From Euryarchaeota archaeon UBA259 (lineage in GTDB: Archaea > Thermoplasmatota > Poseidoniia > Poseidoniales > Poseidoniaceae): DNA of 25,592 bases. The notes under the pieces are model-generated. The model searched no databases and was not told the origin of the DNA. It saw nothing but the letters and a program-made list of their open reading frames with translations. The stretch is from contig DAXG01000029.1 in assembly GCA_002506275.1 (NCBI GenBank), forward strand, positions 922 to 26,513, given 5' to 3'. Shown piece by piece: positions 15,067 through 23,400 of the stretch. Each line of letters opens with the position of its first letter. Position 1 is the stretch's first letter. A program made the position numbers and the translations under genes.

Positions 15067-16692
15067 ATGCGTTTTGATGTGCTGAACCTTATACTTGGTT
15101 GGACGTTAATTGCGCTGACGTTGCCTTTGGTTCTCTGCGGCTTGCTCACCATTTGGTTGGACGATTGGCAATTAGCATTGTATTCATTTGCTATCCCAGC
15201 GGTACTTTCCCCGACAGTCGGACTCTTGATGCTAAGCCTTGGCACTCGAACCGATACCACCGAACGACTACGAGACAGAGAAGCGTTTGCTGCCGTGGCA
15301 CTTGTCTGGCCAATCGCAGTACTCATCGGTGCTCTTCCCTTTTGGTTGGGGGGTATGTTCGTTGGTCCCTTTACCCCAGATGCATTGATGATTGACATTC
15401 TGCGCGGGGCCGTTAACTCGTGGTTTGAATCGATGTCTGGGTTCACGACCACCGGTGCCACAATTATTTCGCACAACATGAGCCCGAATTGTATCCCAGG
15501 GACGACTCCTGATTGTATCAATGCTCAACCTCGAGGTCTTCTCATCTGGAGGTCGCTCACGCAGTGGTTTGGTGGGATGGGAATCATCATGCTTGGTATG
15601 ATGATATTGTCTCGAGTGATTGGTGGTGGAATGGCACTTGCACGAGCTGAACTCACCGGTCCATCCCTCTCTCGACTCCGACCAAAATTGAAACAAACAG
15701 CATTTGCTCTTTGGGGGTTGTATATTTTTCTCACTTTGTTGGAATTCTCCCTGCTCTATTTCACGGGAGCCATGAATGTTTTTGATTCTGTGAACCATGC
15801 ATTAACAACGATGCCATCAGGTGGATTTTCCACTCGTGATGCCAGTATTGGGTACTACGATTCATTCCTTGTCGAATCAATAATTATCGCTTTCATGTTC
15901 CTTGCGGGAGTCAATTTTACGCTTCTATGGTTTGTTCGTGAGGGTGATTTCAAACGTGCTTTTGGTGATGAAGAGTTCCGTAATTATCTCACCTATGTTT
16001 CGGTAGCAGCCTTGGCCATTTTTACTGCACTTATCGCATCTGGCAATTCGATTGAAAGCGCAGCAAGAGACGGTTTGTTTCAGGTTGTTTCCTTTGCCAC
16101 TTCGACCGGTTACACTTCATCAGACTACATGGATGGTTCGTGGCCGTTGGTTGCGCACCTCATTCTCTTCATATTGATGGTCGTTGGGGCAAGTGCCGGT
16201 TCGACAAGTGGTGGTTTGAAACTACTGCGTGTTAATCTTGCATTCAAAGTTGCCATGCGGGAACTGGTTCGTATCGCCCAACCGCGTAAAGTTGAACAGA
16301 TTCGCATGAATGGCGAAGTTATTGAGCAAAATCAGATCGGTCTCATTGTTGGAATGCTCTTCGTGTGGGTCGGACTGTTTTTCATTTCCAGTTTGGTTTT
16401 GGCTATTTTCATGCCGAATGATTCTTTCGAAAGCGTCACCATGGTCGTCGCTTCATCCCTTGGAAATACCGGTCCAACTCTTGGTGATTTTGGCCCCAGC
16501 AACACGTGGGAAAGTATGAATTCTGGTGCACTTTTCTTCACTTCTATCTTGATGTGGTTTGGACGTCTGGAATTGCTTACAGCAGTTATTTTGTTGCATC
16601 CTCGAACCTGGCGTCGAGAAAAGCGTGTCCATTCTGACCGCTCGGCAATTGCGCTGTTTCGAAGGCTGATGGAAGAGAAAGAAGAAAAGTAA
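15067..16692 (+). CDS. trkH: Trk potassium uptake membrane subunit TrkH
   Basis: TrkH is the ion-conducting subunit: four M1-P-M2 repeats with one filter segment each. The 541-residue protein shows all four P-loops: SMSGFTTTGAT at 123-133, TMPSGGFST at 248-256, ATSTGYTSS at 344-352 and SLGNTGPT at 464-471. It ends with the conserved GRLELLT (about 499-505) and a charged cytoplasmic tail. Between P-loop 1 and its M2 helix, two Cys separated by seven residues (about 142 and 150) lie in an outside loop and could form a disulfide. A GTG at 15061 would overlap trkA by 4 bp, but the ATG at 15067 has AAGGTG 5 nt upstream and is preferred. It closes the K+ uptake run; the stop is 11 bp from that of convergent rfcL. 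Confidence 0.95.
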   Translation: MRFDVLNLILGWTLIALTLPLVLCGLLTIWLDDWQLALYSFAIPAVLSPTVGLLMLSLGTRTDTTERLRDREAFAAVALVWPIAVLIGALPFWLGGMFVGPFTPDALMIDILRGAVNSWFESMSGFTTTGATIISHNMSPNCIPGTTPDCINAQPRGLLIWRSLTQWFGGMGIIMLGMMILSRVIGGGMALARAELTGPSLSRLRPKLKQTAFALWGLYIFLTLLEFSLLYFTGAMNVFDSVNHALTTMPSGGFSTRDASIGYYDSFLVESIIIAFMFLAGVNFTLLWFVREGDFKRAFGDEEFRNYLTYVSVAALAIFTALIASGNSIESAARDGLFQVVSFATSTGYTSSDYMDGSWPLVAHLILFILMVVGASAGSTSGGLKLLRVNLAFKVAMRELVRIAQPRKVEQIRMNGEVIEQNQIGLIVGMLFVWVGLFFISSLVLAIFMPNDSFESVTMVVASSLGNTGPTLGDFGPSNTWESMNSGALFFTSILMWFGRLELLTAVILLHPRTWRREKRVHSDRSAIALFRRLMEEKEEK

Positions 16693-16701
16693 GCCGAAGG
16701 C
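16693..16701. repeat. Tiny inverted repeat between convergent trkH and rfcL
   Basis: GCC-GAA-GGC fills most of the 11-bp gap between the two stop codons. A 3-bp stem with a GAA triloop can form on either transcript but is weak. No T-tract follows, so calling it a terminator is not justified. Confidence 0.3.
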
Positions 16702-16703
16702 GA

Positions 16704-18257
16704 TTAGAACAGTTTCATTTGCCCAGGAGGGCTGCTTGACTCATCTTCATCTCCGTTTTTTTCTACAGGTTCTTTTTCGGAGGCTTGCATCACTGGCTCT
16801 GCTTCTTCGACCAGCGGCTCGAAGGTTTTCTCAAGCAATGATTGTTCGTAGACTTCGTCGTACTCTGCCATCAAGTTCTTTGTTGCCCTACGGCTAAGAG
16901 GGAGCCCAGCAAGCGATGCGTGTTCTTCACTGCTGAATCCAAATTTGAACGAAAGAGCGAAGTCTTGAGAATCACCAAGCAATGGGGAATCTTTCAACAT
17001 AGCAGTGAGAAGCGGCAGCATTTCGTCACGCAAAGCGGCAGAACTCATGCCGGTTTGTTCTCCAAGTTTCACTAAAATTGACGGTCGAGTTCTTGAGGAA
17101 CCTCGCCGAAGGAAGTTTGGGTAGGATGGATAGATACGTGCTTCAAACGGAACTGGATTTGTAACCGATGCTGAAAGACTTGCTAACTGTCCACTCCAGT
17201 ACCAGGACCGATGTGCGGTGCTTCGGAATTGACCCATGTACATTTTTGAGGCAATCGATAGACTTTGATTTCCACGTTGAATTGATTCCTTGCGTGGGAA
17301 CAATGAGGAATTATTCCAGTGAACCCAATTGATCATGTCAGGAGGTGTTTTTTCTATAGAACGGCCGATTTGAACTGCTTCTTGTGCTACATTTGAGCGG
17401 TACAATTTGTCGAGTCCCGGAAAGACGCCTTCCGATGTATCGCGGCGACCTGCGTACGCCTGACTTTCAACCATCTCCTTAGTGATGGTTCCCTCTGCTG
17501 TCGAAGAGAGTACCTGTAGGTCGCGAACGAGTGCCCGTAAATCACCTGGATTCGATGCGACAAGGGCCTCAAGAGCTGCGTCATCGAAGTTCAGTTTTTC
17601 TTCACGTAGAACACGCCGTGCAATTCTTCGCAGTGCTTCGTTACTGGCACGATCAAACGTGATGGTCTGAAGGTGCTTCGTGAAACGGTCCCGTGTAGAA
17701 CTCCAAGAAGAACCACTGCCCCATAACCCCATGATTTCGTTGCACGCTAGAATCACCGGCTGACGTGTTTCAGCGAGCAGGCTGAGTAATTCGGCCTTAC
17801 CACCGGAATCACCCTTCAATGTCACCGAATTACCTTTGGAATCTTCTCCTTGTATGGCGCTCTCTATTCTGCTTTGACTCACTTTTCGTAATCCACCGGA
17901 AATGTGGTCGACTTCATCAAGAAGAACAAGGGTACGTTGTTTCTTCGCATCTGGATGATGGAACAACGACCTGTGGGTCGAGCCGTGGGTTGCGACTTTG
18001 CGAATCGCTGCTGCATTTCGTGCATCGGATGCGTTCAGTTCGATAACGTTCCACCCCATATCTTGGGCAATAGCGCGAGCCACTGAGGTTTTTCCAACAC
18101 CGGGAGGGCCAACGAGCAGCAAGGCTTTCTTTCGAGGTAGGCCGTTTTGCCATTCATCAAGCCAAGCACGAATCTTTCTTCGCTGGACTTCGTTGCCTTC
18201 GAGTTGACGCTCAGAGGAGGGCCGATGCCGCTCCGTCCAATCACTCACTTCAGCCAT
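16704..18257 (-). CDS. rfcL: Replication factor C large subunit
   Basis: RfcL, with the small subunit RfcS, loads the PCNA clamp on primed DNA. The 517 residues show an AAA+ module: GPPGVGKTS Walker A at 50-58, the VIELNASDARN stretch, LLDEVDH Walker B at 112-118 and a LACNE sensor-1 strand. A lid and C-terminal collar domain follow, with SKMYMGQFRSTAHRSWYW as the typical large-subunit signature. The last ~45 residues are acidic and disordered-looking and end in GQMKLF, a likely shortened PCNA-interacting (PIP) peptide. No intein is seen. The ATG at 18257 starts MAEVSDWTERHRP, where homology begins; a TTG at 18287 is the alternative. It lies 68 bp below glyS on the same strand. Confidence 0.93.
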   Translation of the reverse strand: MAEVSDWTERHRPSSERQLEGNEVQRRKIRAWLDEWQNGLPRKKALLLVGPPGVGKTSVARAIAQDMGWNVIELNASDARNAAAIRKVATHGSTHRSLFHHPDAKKQRTLVLLDEVDHISGGLRKVSQSRIESAIQGEDSKGNSVTLKGDSGGKAELLSLLAETRQPVILACNEIMGLWGSGSSWSSTRDRFTKHLQTITFDRASNEALRRIARRVLREEKLNFDDAALEALVASNPGDLRALVRDLQVLSSTAEGTITKEMVESQAYAGRRDTSEGVFPGLDKLYRSNVAQEAVQIGRSIEKTPPDMINWVHWNNSSLFPRKESIQRGNQSLSIASKMYMGQFRSTAHRSWYWSGQLASLSASVTNPVPFEARIYPSYPNFLRRGSSRTRPSILVKLGEQTGMSSAALRDEMLPLLTAMLKDSPLLGDSQDFALSFKFGFSSEEHASLAGLPLSRRATKNLMAEYDEVYEQSLLEKTFEPLVEEAEPVMQASEKEPVEKNGDEDESSSPPGQMKLF

Positions 18258-18325
18258 ACTGCCATCATGTTTCCGAGGGTTCTTCAACCTTCACTGAAAG
18301 ACCGCTTCGCAACAACTGCTTTCGG

Positions 18326-19996
18326 TTACAATTCGTCGATATGCACTCGGTGCTGTTCTCCAGTATCTCTGGCTCGAACAGTAACCGTTTGGTCTTCAAG
18401 CGATTGGTGGTCCACAGTAATGCAATGCGGCACACCGATTTCATCGGCCCGTGCATAGCGCCGTCCAATCGAGCCACTTGAGTCGTACATGGAAACGATG
18501 TTTGGCTTAAGGCATAAACCAGCGTGGATTGTTTTTGCGAGTTCACCCATTCCGTCTTTTTCGAACAGAGGGAACACGCAGTAATCGACAGGTGCGACGT
18601 TCTCGCTTAATCGTAAAGTCGTGTACTGTTCTCCATCTTTACCTTCCTCGTCGTAGGCATGGTCGAGTATATGCCATATGATTCGGTCGATACCAAAGGC
18701 AGGTTCAACAACATGTGGAATGTACCATTCACCTGAAATCGTTTCAGTTCGTTGAACCCTTTTGACATGCTCGAGTTCAACGGTGACTTGATCGCCAGAA
18801 TCAAGGGCTATTTGCCTCGGGAATTCGGTGCTTGAAGGTAGGTTTTCTACAGCGGCTTTCACAGCACCTGCAAGCGCTCGGAAGGCCGGTCCTGCTTTGG
18901 CGCCATCGGTAGTCCAACCGTCAATTTCGACTACTTTGGGTTCATCGAACTCACGGCGGGCACGGAGTGTTTTTCCAGTTGCATTTTCGTGGGCTTCAAG
19001 GTCATAACACCCACGATGAGCAATACCGACGCATTCAATCCAACCGTACGAGCCGTGAATTTCTGCGTCCCAACAATCCGATGCATAGTGAGCCATTTCA
19101 TCGGCTTCGTGCTGTCGGAAACGTAGCCGTTGCGCATCGATACCAACTTGAGTAAGGAAGTCGAATGTTTTGGCCATGAAAAATCCAACGGTTTCATGAC
19201 GAATGATGCCTTGTTCGACGGCTTCTTTGAACGTCCTTTTGACTTCACCTTGTTCGTCTGCAATCAGAGTGATGACATGGTTGTCCCACGCGGAGAAATC
19301 ATGCTGAGCAGTTTCGTGTGGATTGATGAAATACTCCAGTTCAGCCATGTTGAATTCACGCAAGCGTATCATCCCTTGCCGGGGGGATATTTCGTTACGG
19401 TATCCCTTTCCAACCTGGACTGCTCCGAACGGTAAGCGTTCTCTGTTGTGTCGATACAATGCGGGGAACGAAGTGAACATTCCCTGTGCCGTTTCAGGTC
19501 TCAAAAAACCGGGACGACCTGAGCGGCCGGCACCAATCGTCGTGTTGAACATGAGGTTCTGGGCAGTGATTTCAGTCCATTCAACAGCGTTGCACGATGG
19601 GCAAGGAGGCTGTGATTGGTCCAGAAGCAGTTGCAAATCACCTTTGGACAAGGAATCTGGATTCGGGTGGAAGGATTCCAGCAATGTATCGGCTCGGCTT
19701 GCTTCTTCACAAGCGGAGCACATGGTCATGAAATCTGAAAACTCGCCGACGTGACCTGATGCCTCAAGAACGGCATAGGGAGTCACCGTTGGGCACGAAA
19801 GTTCAACGATATTTCCGAGTGATAGCCAATGGTTAAGCCACGTTTGATTCACGCGATTTCGAAGTCGTCCACCGACAGGACCGAAGTCATACAACCCTTT
19901 GGCCCCTCCGTGAATTTCGAAAGCTGGAAGCAATATTCCTCTTCGTTTGAGCATCCCGGACAAGCGTTCCAATCGGGCCGTAGTCTCATCGGTCAT
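18326..19996 (-). CDS. glyS: Glycyl-tRNA synthetase (class II, alpha2 type)
   Basis: This enzyme charges tRNA-Gly with glycine. The 556 residues follow the archaeal/eukaryotic homodimer type rather than the bacterial alpha2beta2 type. Motif 1 region: GLYDFGPVGGRLRNRV. Motif 2: RNEISPRQGMIRLREF at 200-215. Motif 3: VEPAFGIDRI. FLRPETAQGMF lies ahead of motif 2, as usual for GlyRS. An insertion between motifs 1 and 2 has CSAC (93-96) and CPSC (132-135), a likely zinc knuckle. The C-terminal anticodon-binding domain starts near VAPVDYCVFPLF and includes SSGSIGRRYARADEIGVP. The ATG at 19996 has GAGGTG 5 nt upstream, which favours it over the GTG at 20002. It leads rfcL and is divergent from the ferredoxin gene. 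Confidence 0.95.
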   Translation of the reverse strand: MTDETTARLERLSGMLKRRGILLPAFEIHGGAKGLYDFGPVGGRLRNRVNQTWLNHWLSLGNIVELSCPTVTPYAVLEASGHVGEFSDFMTMCSACEEASRADTLLESFHPNPDSLSKGDLQLLLDQSQPPCPSCNAVEWTEITAQNLMFNTTIGAGRSGRPGFLRPETAQGMFTSFPALYRHNRERLPFGAVQVGKGYRNEISPRQGMIRLREFNMAELEYFINPHETAQHDFSAWDNHVITLIADEQGEVKRTFKEAVEQGIIRHETVGFFMAKTFDFLTQVGIDAQRLRFRQHEADEMAHYASDCWDAEIHGSYGWIECVGIAHRGCYDLEAHENATGKTLRARREFDEPKVVEIDGWTTDGAKAGPAFRALAGAVKAAVENLPSSTEFPRQIALDSGDQVTVELEHVKRVQRTETISGEWYIPHVVEPAFGIDRIIWHILDHAYDEEGKDGEQYTTLRLSENVAPVDYCVFPLFEKDGMGELAKTIHAGLCLKPNIVSMYDSSGSIGRRYARADEIGVPHCITVDHQSLEDQTVTVRARDTGEQHRVHIDEL

Positions 19997-20074
19997 CGTC
20001 ACACCTCTTCAGTGCTAGAAGAACTGGCCTTTCAACCTCTCCGTTGTACAAGCCCCAATATCCTCAAGCGTAGC

Positions 20075-20083
20075 GTTAAGAAG
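20075..20083 (+). promoter_or_regulatory. Putative TATA element for the ferredoxin gene
   Basis: GTTAAGAAG is centred 25 nt before the ATG at 20104, with no Shine-Dalgarno sequence between. The distance fits a leaderless start; the element is a weak match to the consensus. Confidence 0.3.
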
Positions 20084-20103
20084 AACCGCCGCGAGTGCAA
20101 TTT

Positions 20104-20418
20104 ATGGGGCAATCAATGGTAGCCATTACCGAGCCGGATTGCACGGGTTGTGACTTGTGCATATCTCACTGTCCGTTTGAGGCTTTATTGCCGCTTGCTT
20201 CAAACCCCAAACATCGCCAACATTCCAAAAGACCGATTGTTGTTGTTGCTGAGCAATGCGTGGGTTGTCTTTCATGCATTGGTTCGTGCCCAACAGGTGC
20301 CCTTCATGAAGTTCAAACACCCATAGATGCATCGCAATCACCTCTTTTACTGATGCCAAAACCTCCGGAAACTGAACCAGTTAACCGTTGGAAAAAGGGT
20401 GGAATTGGTTGGGCATAA
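20104..20418 (+). CDS. Ferredoxin with two [4Fe-4S] clusters
   Basis: The 104-residue protein has two CxxCxxCxxxCP motifs: CTGCDLCISHCP (Cys13, 16, 19, 23) and CVGCLSCIGSCP (Cys52, 55, 58, 62), as in low-potential bacterial-type ferredoxins that pass electrons between soluble enzymes. A linker of about 28 residues separates the clusters, and a Pro-rich tail of about 35 residues follows the second. The fold is certain; the redox partner is not known. Three in-frame starts exist (GTG 20095, ATG 20104, ATG 20116); 20104 is preferred from the TATA-like block 25 nt upstream, though 20116 gives a start closer to typical ferredoxins. Lhr follows after 81 bp on the same strand, without an obvious functional link. 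Confidence 0.85.
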   Translation: MGQSMVAITEPDCTGCDLCISHCPFEALLPLASNPKHRQHSKRPIVVVAEQCVGCLSCIGSCPTGALHEVQTPIDASQSPLLLMPKPPETEPVNRWKKGGIGWA

Positions 20419-20499
20419 CCGAATTATTGTATGTGCTCTCTAGCGTTAGTTTGATTTACTCCTTGCGCGCGACTCCGACCACGGGGAACGTGAAAAAAA

Positions 20500-23400
20500 A
20501 TGGCAGATATTCACTACTTAGATAATCCTCTCGAAACAGAGGACCTTCTCGAGTTGTTATGTCCCCCCGTGCGTAACTGGTTCAAGGACAAGTTCCCTGA
20601 CTTCACTGAACCGCAAAAACTCGCCATTCCTGCAATCATGGACCAAGAGCATTTGCTTCTTTGTTCACCAACCGGTTCCGGTAAAACACTCACTGCTTTT
20701 CTCACCATCATCGATCAGTTGGTTCGTCGAGCACTCGATAACAAGTTAGACAAGCGTGTATACTGTGTTTACATCTCTCCGATTAAGGCATTGGCAAACG
20801 ACATTCAGCGAAACTTAATCGGCCCTTTGACCGAAATATCTGAAACGTATTTGCCGAGCCGGGCTCAAGAAATTCGAGTCGGTTTGCGAACGGGAGATAC
20901 TCCACAATCGGAGCGCCAAAAGATGCTCCGAAATCCACCCCATATCCTCATCACGACTCCAGAAAGTCTTGCCATCGCTATCACTTCGCCAAGATTCCAA
21001 CCCATTGTTAGCGAAGTCGAATACATGATTGTTGACGAATTGCACTCTCTGGTTCCAACGAAGCGTGGTGTACACCTTGCGCTTACGCTATCCTATCTTG
21101 ATACCCTTCTTAATCGACCAGTCCAAAGAATTGGAATCTCTGCGACAATGGAGCCGCTTGAAACGGTAGCAGAATACCTCGTGTCGAGCGATGACCGTGA
21201 GAGCCGCGGTGACAACACCCGCGTCTGCATCGCCAAAATATCCGGTTCTCGAGAATTGGATTTGGATATTCTCATCACTGACCCGAAATTCAGTGACCTT
21301 TCCGTTCTCAAAATATTTGACAAAAATGTTGAAGCCATCGCAGATTTAATCGCAGCACATACAACCACTTTGGTCTTTGCGAACACGAGGAAAATGACAG
21401 AAAACATTGTTCTCAAACTGCGTCCATATCTCGGCGATTTGGTTGCTGGCCATCACGGGTCGATGGATAAGAAAATTCGACTTGATGTAGAGAAACAGCT
21501 CAAGCATGGACATTTGCGAGCAGTGGTCACATCTTCCTCGCTGGAAATGGGAATTGACATCGGTTCAGTGGATTTGGTTCTTCAAATTGGTAGCCCCGGA
21601 GATATTGCCACTGCTTTGCAACGTATTGGCCGTGCAGGCCACCATGTAGGGGGTATTCCTCGAGCACGATTCTTACCCTCAAGCGTTGACGACCTGATTG
21701 AATTGGCGGCACTGCAAGCAGCCATTCAGACCGGTGATATGGACCGACTGGATTTCCCTGAGAATTGTCTTGATGTGGTCGCTCAATTCATGATTGGATT
21801 GGTGATCATCAACGATATCGATATTGATGAAGCCTACGAAGTCATTGTCAATGCGTGGTCGTATCGTAATTTTGAATACGATGATTTCATCGAAGTTCTT
21901 GACATGCTCGAAGAAGAGCGTCGAGTTTGGGTCGATTGGGAAGAGAACCTTTACGGTAAGCGTGGCTATTCTCGAATGATTTACTACACCAATATTGGTA
22001 CCATCGCTCCGGATAATTCCTACTTGGTATTCAATGCCGAAGGTTCCATCCTTGGACAACTCTCCGGCTCCTTCGTATCCAACCTGCGAGGTGGAGACGT
22101 GATTCTGCTCGGTGGCTCAACCTACCGAGTCACCAATATCCAAGGCACTCGTGTCAATGTTGCATCCGTTACCGGGCACCGACCAACAGTTCCTTCTTGG
22201 TCGGGTGAAGCACGTTCCCGTTCTCGTGAATTGTCCAGCGCACTTCTCAGTCTGATTGGCCACTGTATTGTCGCTTTGCGACGAGAGCAAGATCCTCGTA
22301 TCCTTCTGCGTGATGCATACGGTCTTTCGGCCGATGTAGCCAATGCGATCGCTCGCCATCTTGAAGAACATTCAATCGATTCCTTCCAAGTTCCTGACCC
22401 GAACCGAATCTTGGTTGAGCAGGTGATCTCTGGTGGTCATCCAACCTACATGATTACCACATGCCGTGGCAGAGGGTTCAACACTGCTTTGGGGTATTTC
22501 ATGGCAGGTCTTGCAGAATCAAACAACATCTCGGTCATTGAATTGTCGTTCGATGAAAACGGATTACTCATTCGAACTTCTGAAGAAGTCGACCCAGGTC
22601 AAATGTATCAGGCGTTCAGGAACAACGACCACATTGAAGTCATTGAGCGCTACATCGTCAACACACAAATTTTTGCGAAGCGATTTCGAGAAGTCTCAGG
22701 CCGCTCCATGATTATTCCAAAGCGTATTGGTGCTGAAGAAATCAGTCCACAACAATTCCAACAACGGGCTGACGCCTTGTTGAACAAGCATCGAACCATC
22801 GATGACAGTCTTTTGATGAGGGAGGCCAAAAACGAAATCATGTTCGGGGATATCGACATGAAGAGTTTGCAACAGTTCCTCAAACTCTGTGTCACCGGTG
22901 ATGCCCGAATTGTTCACAACAAGGTGACGGTCCCCTCTCGTTTGGGAATGTCTCTCTTCATGTCGGCCTTTGAGGACCTCATGGCAATGAAGACACGTGC
23001 ATTCTTGGTTAAGGATATCGACCCCGCAGTACTTCAGCGCTTACTTGGGACCCGTAGTCTGGCAACAGAACTGAGCGAAGAACAACTGTCCAAGTTCTAT
23101 CTGGATAAGGCACCTATTCCTGAAAATGCAGACCAACTGTTCATCCTCATGTCGCACGGTGGTGGATTGGACCCTTCGTTCCAAAATCCACTGTACAAGG
23201 AAAAACTCAAGGACATCGACCTTGATTTAATCCGAGGTTGGGTCCAAGAATTGTGTCAGGCTGGGAAAATTACCAAACTGGACGGAACCGGTGCATCCGA
23301 ATTGGATGGGAAGTGGTTCAGTTCCTTCATGGCTGAGATTCACGGAACGCTCGGCTGCCTCTCAGTGAACGGTGGAAAAGAGGTCGATGACTTGCGTGAA

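Noticed and set aside
15054..15521. Open frame of 155 codons on the minus strand across the trkA-trkH junction
   Set aside because: It overlaps two well-supported genes and encodes a low-complexity Ser/Pro-rich product without signal or motif.
16704..18257. Intein inside RfcL
   Set aside because: Archaeal RFC subunits sometimes carry inteins, but the Walker A and B regions are uninterrupted and the length is normal.
20419..20499. Terminator or small RNA between ferredoxin and lhr
   Set aside because: No stable inverted repeat; T-rich patches are short and scattered. A promoter for lhr is possible but not clear.
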